Part shown: positions 22,491 through 32,637 of the stretch, piece after piece
Layout of the letters: every line of letters begins with the position of its first letter
How positions within the stretch are numbered: position 1 is the first letter of the stretch
Assembly (NCBI RefSeq): GCF_002994745.2
Contig: NC_037091.1
Span: 15,004,501-15,068,500 of the forward strand
DNA: 64,000 bases
Direction of reading: 5' to 3'
From: Rosa chinensis
Taxonomy: Eukaryota > Streptophyta > Magnoliopsida > Rosales > Rosaceae
Position numbers and translations under genes: made by a program
The notes under the pieces: generated by a model
The model's database searches: none
What the model saw: the letters and a program-made list of their open reading frames with translations, nothing else
What the model was told of the DNA's origin: nothing

Positions 22491-23497
22491 ATAGTGTACA
22501 TTAATGGAACATTGAATTCTTCTACCATTTTGCAACAAATAGAATTCTTTTCGCGTTTCATTAATACAAGCGAAAACCAAACAAACACAAGCGCTCGAGT
22601 ATTCATCATTCACGAAATTACAAACGCTTTCCTTCATAACACTCATGCAACTTACATTTCACGAGCCCATCAAATTCGACCTCGTTCTTTTCCTTGTGCG
22701 CGTCACACATTTTGCATATGCAATCCATATGCTAACACAACCATATGCGCTCTCGATTCTATACATCATAACTGATCGTACTCGGCGCCATCCACATGTG
22801 TACATCAACATGTATCATGCATCTCGCACATTCGTATATGCCAACGTATATCAACGTAACTCACATTTGTTGCCCAATACAACAAGTATTCTACAGGTGC
22901 ATGCTTTTGTCGTTGTTGTGCAGGTTAATGAGTCCCTTCTTGCTTACTGAGTTCGGGGACTTGTAGGGGCTGGGCGCCTCCCGGACGTTACTTATGTTTG
23001 ATAACTTCATGTTTATAACTCCCCAACCAAGAAGCTCCTCTTACTTGGGAACTTCGGGGACTTATAGATACCTCTACTAGCAAGGCTATGTTCTATGTCA
23101 CCAAGCATAAGTAACACTCACTTAGGGGAGGCCCACAAGCCACGGTGGGGCCCAACCGCGACATGCATCACTTAGCCGGATGTCCAAGCTATGCCACGGT
23201 AGTCGGAAGTAGCCAATACCACTCCGGGAAGTCACCTTCCCAGCCTTGCCAACATACCTCCACAATATGGCTTTCTAGACTAGAATAGTGGTTTCTTATT
23301 CCACATTGGAAAACATGTAAAGGAAGGAGCCTCCCTTCCCTATAAAAGGAGACTCCTTCCCACTTACTCAACCATCCCATTACAACACACTTTGTAATCC
23401 CCTTGGGCCGCAAGGCCCAAACACACATAGTACAATATTCAAGTGGACGTAGTCTCTCGCTAAGGCGGGAGACGAACCACTATACTTCTTGTGTCAC

Positions 23498-23560
<63 letters not shown>

Positions 23561-24393
23561 AAAGCTAACTAGAGCCTTCGGTTCTAACGTTAACAAATTG
23601 TGATGTCATAATTTTTGACAAATGCTTTATGTTGAGAGGAAAGGAGTGTGATTTCGTAGTTTTGTCGTTGAAAATAAAAATGCTTTGAAACATCACTGAG
23701 GTGACAACTACTTTCGTTGAGACAAATAAAGGATGGTTTTGTAGATTGTTGTGTATTAAAATGTTTAAAACATTACTAGAGTTTGATTGTTTAGTTGAAG
23801 TTTTGTGAAATTACATGCATGAGTTTAGAGTCAGAGCATGTGGGTTTTAGTTTTGAGTTAACTTACGTGAGCATGATATTGTAGGATATAAACTTGATGT
23901 TTTTGTTGTGATAATTGCATATTGATATTTGTTAGGTTGAGATGGTTTAAGCATGTGTTATGTTGGTTGTTTTGAGTTTACTCACACGAGATTCCATGAG
24001 CTTATCGGATTTGTTGTTTGCAACCCGGTGCACGATTCGATGGTATTGGGGTTTATCATGCAGGCTAGGGTGAACTTAATTGGAACTGAGGAGTATCTTA
24101 CTATTGCAATTATAGGTTTAGAAACTTGTTAGTCTTCCGCTGTATAGTAAGTGTGGTGAGTTTGTTTACTTATTGAATTGTAGATTCTGTTTATTTTGTA
24201 AACTTAGTATAACGTAATATATGACTCTAAAGAATGAGTCTATATTGATTGTGGGTTCAGGGCATCTTTGTTTACTGGTTCTTTAAAGAAATTTTTTTTC
24301 CAGGTATTTGTATTGATGTCTGAACCATCATGCCCGGAGTATTTATGTTTGTTTATTTGTTTATTAACTGTGATTGAAAATTGGGGAGTGACA

Positions 24394-25234
24394 TTGTGTC
24401 TTTTGTACATATTATGTTGGAATATTCAGTAAAACTCATCATTGGGCTTCCCGGTGTGATTCGAGCCTTGAAACATAAATTCTCACCAAACCTCATATTT
24501 ACGTGCAACTTGACCTTCTTATACTAAATCAGCCATAACTTCTTCAATGATATTCACAAACCATAAAAAGCTCCTGAAACTAGACATCTGAGTTATCTAG
24601 TTTGTTCTGAGCTGCTCTAAGTACACTATCGAAGCTGACTAATCTGCACATGCAGATTTGTCGATTTTTCCTCTCAATCCCTCTTTTGATTCTTTTCTTC
24701 TTTTTTACTCAAAGATACCTATAAAACAAATAAATAAAGTAAATAACTAGAAAATATCAAGAACTAACTACAAAAGTATAAACAAAATTGATATAAATAA
24801 TGTATAATTACACTCCTATTGGACGCATCCACAAATGTATCACACCCAACATGCATCAAACAATCTCTATCTTGGTTCAAAATAACATGTATACACGTAT
24901 GTTCACCTAAGAGATTGTGATAAGCAAATAAACTTTAGCAACATAATCCAAGACTAAAATCATAACAACTTAAGCTATTCGTTTGATCTCTCAGCAGGTA
25001 GATTCATTTGACCCTTCCAGTCACTCAAAAAATGAGCAAGACTCATAAATAATATGCTAACCAGCCATAATATTTATAGGGTAGTAATAGCCCCACCATA
25101 ACTATAATATCAAGTAGACTTCACTTGCAGGTATCTATCTCATGAGTTCAGAGATTCCTAAATGGAAGAGTCATGATATTAGAAATAATTATCCATCTTT
25201 ATTTTATTTTTCTGCGATGAAACAAATAGAGAAA
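24394..25234. other. Unassigned AT-rich sequence
   Basis: No gene or clear repeat structure is seen. It lies between the end of the large LTR and a T-run that may mark a poly(A) retroelement. Confidence 0.35.
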
Positions 25235-26150
25235 TTTTTTTTTTTTTTAAATGAAGAGTATATGCCAATTGTATGCCCCTGTTTCATAGATAAGAATAGT
25301 ACAAGAATGACTATTCTTTTTCAACAATTGTACCTCAGAGTTGTCTATGCTAACAAAAATACCACGCCTCGTAGGCAATCTAGACTACTTAACCTCAGTT
25401 GTCGAGCACGCAATTGTGGTAGTTAAACTCAAGCTCTTCTACAAAGACTCATAGAGACACCCTTACTAGCATAGACATTTATTCTAAATAAAAACAACTA
25501 GACAACTATGGGCTCCTGCTAGCTTTAAAAGAGTCAAAGCTCTTGACAAGCCTAAACATCCCAAAACTTGAGACAAGCCCAAAAACCTAGTCCTAGGCCC
25601 AAAGGCATCCAAAGACAATAATAGCAACAGTCTTAATCTGCCTCTGGTAATCATTGCTGCCAACGCAACTGCCACATTTTTCGGTGGACAGCCCCTCCAA
25701 TGCAGCATCAGCGCCACCTCCCTTCAACTACCAAGTGCAGACCAGTAGAAACTCGATCGATGCCAGAACTAGGTGAGAAAACACAGTGAATCGAAATCTC
25801 AATCGGCTAAACTGAGCGATCGATCAAGAACCCCGATTCCACAACACATACCCCATCTGGTATCAAAACGCCGCCGTAACAGCAGAGGCCTCCTTTTCCG
25901 CCAATCAACGACCACCGTCGATAAAAAACCGCTCCTATTTCAATTGCTACTGCAAAATGCATCGACTCTTCTTTTGCTGCAACACCTGCTCTAATCCACC
26001 AAAACCTGCCTCCCCTGCCTCACCTTAGGACCTCTCTCGATGATGAGAACTCGCCCCTCTGCAAGACCCGACAAAGAGGATCAGATCCGTCGCAGTCGCT
26101 CTCTGTGCTCAAAACCCTAGGTTTTGCTTGATTTTTATTTCTTCTAGATA
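25235..26150 (-). mobile_element. Possible short poly-A retroelement, minus orientation
   Basis: A T-run at 25,235-25,248 could be a reversed poly(A) tail. The far end reads, on the minus strand, AAACCTAGGGTTTTGAGC, a style common at plant LINE and UTR starts. The size and base composition recall the element at 14,917-15,879. No TSD was found and no protein domain is visible, so this is tentative. Confidence 0.3.
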
Positions 26151-26169
26151 ATAGATACATAAACATCTT

Positions 26170-27021
26170 TTCTTTTCTTCTTTTTTTTGAGAGAAAGGGC
26201 AGATACTTTTATTGAATAGCATTCAAGGTTACACATCACTTGATAAACAAGCAACAACGAAATCAGGAGGAAGTAATCCCATGAATTAGAACTTGTAGAA
26301 TTTAAAGCAAACTTAGCTAAATTATGAGCCACTTCATTGGCTTGACGGTAAGCATGGCTAAACGTAGAACCTGAAATTAATGCTAATCCCTCTATGATAT
26401 CATCATACACATGCCTAAGTGCAGACGTATGGGGAATGACCACCTACTTTGTTGCATTCGTAAGAACCAAATTAAGAATTAGTTTCAAAAATAATAGCAA
26501 ACCAACCTTGGGTCTGCGCAAAACTTACTGCAGCCCTACCTGCAATTGCCTCCACATGTTCAGCTGAATGAAGAGATTGAACCACTTGATATAGCCCTCC
26601 AACACACTTACCTTCAGCATCCCGTACTGTGACACCTATGCCCCCCCAAAGATGTCTCCTTCGCATAGGCCCCATCCAAATTCACCTTCAGCCACCCTTG
26701 GGGAGGAGGCTTCCACTTCCCATTCCTTACTTTCGGAGGTGCAGTTTTCTTACTATGGTATTGGAAATCAGTAAGCCTTGCGTTCAACCGGAACAACACA
26801 TCCCCTTCTCTTGATTGTATGCACTCCCAAATCCTACTATTTCTTTCTTTCCACACACCCCGTAGGAAGAAAAGAAATTTATTCCAGCTATGCATTGATA
26901 CTATCCGAAAGCAATGCACAAACAACTCCTCAAAGTTGAGACTCTGTGCCTCCACCGAGAAACAATCCTTCTGCAACTCGTGATCCGACCCTAGAACTGT
27001 CTTAGTATAGGGGCAACCACG
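26170..27021 (-). pseudogene. LINE C-terminal RNase H domain
   Basis: Frames in turn read GWLKVNLDGAYAKE (first Asp), GGIGVTVRDAEGK and AEHVEAIAGRAAV (Glu region), and SHAYRQANEVAHNLAKFAL (the terminal HxxRxxNxxAHxLA motif). At least two frame changes break it, at about 26,620-26,670 and 26,444-26,472. This is the plant LINE RVT_3-type RNase H. Confidence 0.85.
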
Positions 27022-27026
27022 ACATA

Positions 27027-27515
27027 TGTTAACGTTAGTGATCCGTGGGATCTCTAGTTAGCTTTAGAGAGAGAGAGAGAGAGTGACACAAGATGTATAG
27101 TGGTTCGTCTCCCGCCTTAAAGGGAAACTACGTCCACTTGAATGCTACACTAGTGTGTTGAGCCTTGCGGCCCAAAGGGGATTACAAAAGATGTAATGGG
27201 ATCTCTTTTAGTTGTGGGAGGAGGAATTCCTTTTATAGGGGAAGGAGGCTCCCTCATTTACATTTTCTTAGATGTGGGACTCAAAGTTACTATTCTAGTC
27301 TAGAGAAGCATATTGTGGAGGCAACTTGGCAAGGCCGGGAAGGTGGCTTCCCGGCGACGGATTTGGAACTTCCGAATACCGTAGCGTAGCTTGAACATAG
27401 GGCTACAAGATTCATGTCTCAGTTGGGCCTCACCATGGCTTATGGGTGTCCCAAAGAGGGTGTTACTTATGCTTGGTGAGATAGCAAACTAGTGTCACTA
27501 GTAGAGGTATCTACA
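27027..27515 (-). mobile_element. Solo LTR of the non-coding LTR family, TSD ACATA
   Basis: It begins TGTTAACGTTAG and ends GAGGTATCTACA. Perfect 5-bp duplications ACATA lie at 27,022-27,026 and 27,516-27,520. Its reverse complement aligns along its length with the LTRs of the element at 18,662-23,595, including CTATAAAAGGA, GGCCGCAAGGC, GGCGGGAGACGAAC and the CT run. It inserted into the LINE after that had landed. Confidence 0.93.
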
Positions 27516-27526
27516 ACATAGATGTT

Positions 27527-28583
27527 CTATAGTTTCCAATTCAACAATACACAGCACACAAAGAGCATTCTCAAGATGAACCTGTTTGGAAAGCAATCTA
27601 TCCACCATAGGAAGGATTTTTTGCAAGACCTTCCAAGCAAAGATCTTAGCTGTACCTGGAATTGAAGCCTGCCAAACACGCTTCCAAAATGTCGGTGGAT
27701 GACCCGGTATACGTTATGCATGGTTATCCCTCATCTGTAGTGCTAATCTGCAAGCACTCTTCACCGTGAACTGCCCTTTAGGATCCCTATGCCAAACCCT
27801 GCGATCCACCCCACCCCTAACACTAAGAACCAGGCCTAGGATAACCTCAGCCTCCTCCACAAAGAACAATGATCTAACCAACTCCACATTCCATACTTCT
27901 GGAGTACGAATCAAATCTGAAACCCTCTGTGTAGGATCAATATCAGACAACCCTGGACTAGGACAAAAAGGGTACCTCGTGGCCAACCAGGGATCACTCC
28001 AAACCGCTACCTCCTGCCCATTCCCAACCTGCCATCTCCACCCTTGTTGAAGTAATAGTCTTGTTGCAGTAATACTCCTCCAAGAAAAAGAAGGTGAGGA
28101 ATGATCTGGAGCATCCAGAAACGAACATGTGGGAAAGTAACGGGCCTTATACAAACGTGCAACAAGTGAAGTAGGATTTTGCAAAACACGCCATCCTTGT
28201 TTAGCTAACATGGCTTGATTAAAAGCATGCAAGTCTCGAAAGCCTAGGCCTCCCTCCTCCTTAGGCAAACAAAGAAAATTCCAACTTTTCCAATGAATCT
28301 TACATTGTTCATCAGTGCTGCCCCACCAAAACTTGACACACATTTGTTGTAAATCATCACATAAAAATTTTGTTAGCTCAAAACAACTCATGGCATAGGT
28401 TGGTAGAGATTGAGCTACTACCTGAATAAGAACATCCTTTCTTGCCCCAGAAAGAGTGCGCCCCTGCCAACCTTGCAGCTTTGCAGCCAATCGTTCCTTG
28501 ATGTACTGAAAAGTCTCCATCTTTGCTCTCCCAACATAAGTAGGGAAACCCAAGTACTTTTCATGTGACTCGACAACCTCCAT
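27527..28583 (-). pseudogene. LINE RT C-terminal (zf-RVT) region
   Basis: A 289-residue frame contains EKYLGFPTYVGRAKMETF, KLQGWQGRTLSGARK, EEGGLGFRDLHAFNQAMLAKQGWR and WQVGNGQEVAVWSDPWL, the standard run of plant L1-like elements after the RT fingers. The zinc-finger-like segment that follows is out of frame (27,721-27,527) and is cut by the solo LTR. Confidence 0.85.
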
Positions 28584-28585
28584 TC

Positions 28586-30880
28586 TTATAACCTCCCCAA
28601 GCTAGAGCTATTTGCATCACTTAAGTTCTTACTAAAAGTCACAGAACTCTTAGCAAAATTAACCTTCTGTTCTGAAGCAAGGTCATACACTTGCAACATC
28701 TCTTTAATCTGATTACAAGCTTCACTATTTGCCTTTGCATAGAGCATACTATCATATGCAAATAGTAGGTGGTTGGCCCATGGAGCCCTAGTATAAATAG
28801 CTAGGCCTGGCAGAAACTCTTCTGCAGCCTTCTTCTGAAGTAAAGCTGAAAAACCCTCGGCCCCCAACAAAAAAAGATAAGGTGATAGAGGGTCCCCTTG
28901 TCTCAACCCTCTAGTAGGGATCACAAGACCCCTAGGCTTCCCACAAAACAAGAACGAATACCTGACTGTGGAAACACATTGCATGATCATCCGAACCCAA
29001 GAAGGAGCAAAACCCAACCTTTCCATCACTTTCTATAGGAAGTCCCAATCCAATCTATCATAAGCTTTACTAAGATCTAATTTCAAAGCCATTACTCCCT
29101 CATCACCCCCTCTCTTGTTATGGATATAATGAGCAACTTCATTGGCAACTAAAACATTGTCAGTTATTAAGCGACCGGGTACAAAAGCACTTTAACTGAC
29201 TGAAATAATTTGACGCAAACAAACCTTCAATCTATTAGCTATGACTTCAGAACATAGCTTATAAAGCACATTGCATAACGCAATGGGCCTCAAATCAGAC
29301 ATTCTCTCAAGCGTAGGTACCTTCGGAATCAAACAAAAATGAGTGAAATTGAGTTCCTTCAACAAGATACCAGAATGAAGAAAACTATGGACCACTTCCA
29401 TCACATCCTTGTCAATACTCTCCCAATAATGCTTGTAAAATAATGGGGGAAGTCCATCCGGCCCCGAAGATTTAGTCGGGTACATCTGGAACAATGCTTC
29501 CTTTACTTCGTCCTCCGTGTAGGATTTACATAGCTGGACATTCATCTCCTCCGTCACTCTTGGTTGAAGGGCTTCTAGGGTCACAGTCCTAGCAGCCTCA
29601 TCACACTGACCCGCACTATACATCTTTCTGAAATACTCCGACACAATTAGCTCCATCCCCTCGTCATCCTCTGTCCAATTCCCCTTCTCATCATATAACC
29701 AGTTAAGTACAGACTTATGTTTATGAAAAGAAGCCTTCTTGTGAAAAAAATCAGTATTCCGATCCCCATCGTGAACCAATTCACCTTCGCTCACTATGCC
29801 TAGTAGGCCTCATCCTGTGAGAGAAGGTGCTCCAACTGAAGGTGTAACATTCTACTCTCCTCATTCAACTCCTCGGATGCAGGAAGCCCCAAAATAGCCT
29901 CCAACCTTTCACGAACAGACTGCATCTGAAGTTTATGATATGAAAACATACTCCATTGCCAAACATCCAAAGCTTTGCTAGTATGTTGTAGCTTCTTCAC
30001 CACTTGAAACATAGGTCGACTAGTAAACTTGGTCCGCCATCGATCATGAACCACCTCATCACACCCCGAGTTCTGCAACCAGAAGCTTTCAAATATGAAT
30101 CTATGAAAATTTTGTCGCTGCTCAAGAGGTATACTACTGACTCGCTGCAGCACCGGTACATGGTCCGAGTGGCTCGGTGGGAGGTTTACCACCTTCGAAT
30201 ACCCAAACAGATCCAACCATGATTGTGTTCCTAAAGCTCGATCCAGATGAATCTTGGTCTCTGGGTTGCTCCACATATAAGGGCTTCCTGTAAAACCAAG
30301 ATCAATCAGTTCACAGTAATCCACCACATCTCTAAATCCCTACATCTGAGCCTCAGAGAGTACACGACCCCCCAACTTCTCCCCAGCATGCAGGATCTCA
30401 TTGGCATCCCTAATGACCACCCATGCCAGAGAATCCTGGTCACTCAAGTCCCTCAAAATTTGCCAGGACCGGAACCTATCACGTTTACGTGGGTAACCGT
30501 AGAAAGCCGTGAATCTCCACTTTGGATCATCAATAGATCCACTACCCACCTCCATATCAATGAATCTATCCCCATCAGAACGAAAAGAAATATTGAAACC
30601 ATCCTTCCAGAAAAGTCCTAATCCTCCGCCTTGATCCTGACTCAGAACTCACCGAGAATGGGGAAACCCTAGTGCCTTATACAGTCGCTTGAAAACTTGC
30701 TTATCCTAAATCTTAGTCTCACAAATAAACACAATGGAAGGTTTGTGCACCGCAATCAGACCCTTCAATGCATGTACAGTAGTAGAATTGCATATTCCAT
30801 GACAAGATCTCTATACTAGATGAAGAAACATAGGACTCAGAAACCCTAGAGGTTCCAGTTCCCAAACCCTAGCAGACAAG
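28586..30880 (-). pseudogene. LINE endonuclease and reverse transcriptase (inactive)
   Basis: The endonuclease part includes WRFTAFYGYPRKRDRFRSW and VVIRDANEILHAGEKLGGR (30,555-30,340). The family usually has Gly-Asp-x-Asn-Glu where IRDANEI is read. The RT has KSSGPDGLPPLFYKHYW, PIALCNVLYKLCSEVIANRL and TRGLRQGDPLSPYLF. The catalytic box reads LLFAYDSML, so the first Asp of the usual A-D-D is Tyr. Stops separate the frames at 29,797, 29,192 and near 29,030. Endonuclease cuts target DNA and RT copies the RNA there, but this copy is dead. Confidence 0.9.
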
Positions 30881-30924
30881 GTTTTAAGATCCACTTCTAA
30901 ATTTAGTTGATGCATAAACATCTT

Positions 30925-31574
30925 GTTTTCACTTTTCAATGAGTACTGAAATAATTAAATAGCTGAACTTTGAATTTTAGATTTATATAAAAGTTATATT
31001 CTCATCAATATTTTTCATATATTTTTCTTTTTTATCCAACAATGTATTTCATATTGGATATTAATTTTGCAAAATGTTGATAATGATATTTCCTTCTTCT
31101 TCTTTTTTTCCTTTGGAATCAGTGGACATGAGTTTCAAGAATAAGAAGTTGGACTAAGTAACGACTACGATTGTCGCTACGAAGAAAGTCAAAATTATGG
31201 AAAAGAAAAGAAACAAAAGGCTCTGTTTAGCTGAAGAAAAAAAAAAAATCATTCACCCATGGAATTCCTGAATTCAAAACATTATATTGCATTATAGGAG
31301 GTTTTGGTTTCCTAAAAGGAGTCAAAAATTTAACGCATTTCTTTATTCTTTCTTATTATGCTCTACTTTTCATTAGTAGTAATTACTACCTATTCATAAT
31401 TATAGAATCAAATATGACTAATAACTGATTGAAATTCAACTCCCATCATAAATCTGTCAAATCCCTCTTAACCCCGACTTTCCTATTTGACAACTATATT
31501 CATCTCTATCTCTTTCCCATTCTCTTTCTCTCTCTATCTGTCTCTCTTTTTCTTCCTCTCTCCTTCTCTGAAAC
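30925..31574 (+). promoter_or_regulatory. Upstream region of the HD-Zip gene
   Basis: This 650-base stretch separates the LINE TSD from the HD-Zip start codon. Its last 80 bases are a CT-rich tract (31,500-31,572), a common plant 5' UTR and core-promoter style. The earlier part is AT-rich. No certain TATA box or operator was identified. Most of the distal promoter has been displaced by the LINE. Confidence 0.45.
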
Positions 31575-32637
31575 ATGGGTGATTATGATCCTGAAGCATG
31601 CAATACAAGCCTCCAACTTGGACTTGGCTCGGGTGGATATGCTCCAAGGCAAGAGATGAGGACCAAGGATAGGCCTCTGGTCTGCTTAGACCTATCATTT
31701 GCTCTTCGCCCAAAACCGGAGAAGATTGCTAACTTGGATGATCACATGGCAAATGGATCGAGTTTGAAGACGAATATTTTCTATGAAGACGAAGAAGATC
31801 GGAGAAGCACTGATCATACCGATAGCGAGATCACCAACAGCAAAAATGGTGCAAGAAAGAAACTGAGGCTGACAAAAGAGCAATCCACTTTGCTAGAAGA
31901 CAGCTTCAAGCGCCATAGCACCCTTAATCCGGTAAATCTTCTCTCGAGTCTCGATCAGCAGCTAATTTTTGATAAGAAATTCTTCCAGACCTGAATAAAC
32001 TGATCACATAACTAAGCACGCACCTGAGGTCTGAGGATATATGGCTTTGAGATACAGCCATTGTATGCAAGAATTTTCCGTGATTTACATAACCACGGCC
32101 TAGGTCATATGTACATGTGATGTTCAAATTTTGTTTCTTTATTAAGTGAATTAATTAATTTATATTTAGAGTAAATATGCAGACCCAGAAACATGCTCTT
32201 GCTGGGCTATTGAATCTGAAGCCAAGACAGGTTGAAGTTTGGTTCCAGAACAGAAGAGCAAGGTGATCATCAAGGAAATTAACTGTTTGTTATCAAATTT
32301 CTGTTAGGGCTATTGATTATGTGGAACAGAATGGCTGGAATGTAGAATTTTCCTTCCCTAACTGATAGTATCTTTGTAATCTTGTAGGACAAAGCTGAAG
32401 CAAACAGAAGTGGACTGTGAGTTCTTGAAGAAATGGTGCGAAAGTCTGAGCGACGAGAATCGGAAACTGAAGAAGGAACTGCAGGAGCTAAAATCGTTGA
32501 GTGTGAATGGGGCATCATCACCATTATTGACTCATCAAATCCCAAAGACCACGATGCTCACAATGTGTTCATCTTGTGAGAGAAAGGCAAAAGCTAATGA
32601 TCAATATCCTAATAACGAAGCAGCAGCAAAGAATTAA
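31575..32637 (+). CDS. Homeodomain-leucine zipper class II transcription factor (HAT22/HAT9-like)
   Basis: Exons are 31,575-31,931, 32,183-32,262 and 32,388-32,637, all with GT-AG borders and in frame, giving 228 residues. The N-terminus carries SLQLGLG, an LxLxL repression motif near residues 12-18. The homeodomain starts [18 protein letters not shown] and reaches [11 protein letters not shown]; the second intron splits the codon of that last Arg. The leucine zipper ([20 protein letters not shown]) keeps Leu every seven residues. A C-terminal CSSCE stands where class II proteins have CPSCE. Class II HD-Zips are nuclear repressors in shade, auxin and development pathways. The protein is shorter than typical HAT22 (about 280), mainly in the N-terminal region. 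It looks intact. The exact orthologue is not assigned. Confidence 0.93.

Larger units (their letters stand above)
18662..23595 (+). mobile_element. Non-autonomous LTR retrotransposon (LARD-like), minisatellite-filled, near-complete TSD
   Basis: Direct LTRs flank the element. The 5' copy starts TGTAGATACCTCTACTA (18,662). The 3' copy is 23,063-23,595, starts TATAGATACCTCTACTA and ends TTAACA. Both carry CCTATAAAA, ACTCCTTCCCACTTACTC, GGGCCGCAAGGCCC, GGCGGGAGACGAAC and a long CT run. Flanking 5-mers are AGTTG (18,657-18,661) and AATTG (23,596-23,600), a TSD with one change. A purine-rich stretch (GGGAACTTCGGGGA) precedes the 3' LTR. No gag or pol is visible; the interior is mostly two minisatellite arrays. 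It must have moved with proteins from another element. Confidence 0.85.
16003..24393 (+). mobile_element. Large gypsy-type LTR interrupted by two nested elements
   Basis: It starts TGTATAATACCCCGAATTT and probably ends ...GGGGAGTGACA. Bases 16,152-16,275 share a module with two other LTRs here (GTTGACTTTT, a GTCGTAGAGCG segment, AAATCGGAGTTCGTATG, AAAGTTAT). Removing the MITE and the 4.9 kb element leaves about 3.07 kb, comparable with the other large solo LTRs. The flanking 5-mers (CGTCG and TTGTG) do not match, so the borders or the solo status are uncertain. Confidence 0.6.
26170..30908 (-). mobile_element. L1-type LINE, 5'-truncated, 16-bp TSD
   Basis: The element is flanked by GATACATAAACATCTT (26,154-26,169) and GATGCATAAACATCTT (30,909-30,924), 15 of 16 bases identical. 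A T-rich end at 26,171-26,190 is the reversed tail. In order on the minus strand it carries endonuclease, reverse transcriptase, a Cys-rich C-terminal region and RNase H. It starts at about the endonuclease N-terminus, so ORF1 is missing. A solo LTR interrupts it at 27,027-27,515. Confidence 0.9.

Noticed and set aside
15998..24398. TSD for the large LTR at 16,003-24,393
   Set aside because: The 5-base flanks (CGTCG and TTGTG) do not match, so no TSD is claimed.
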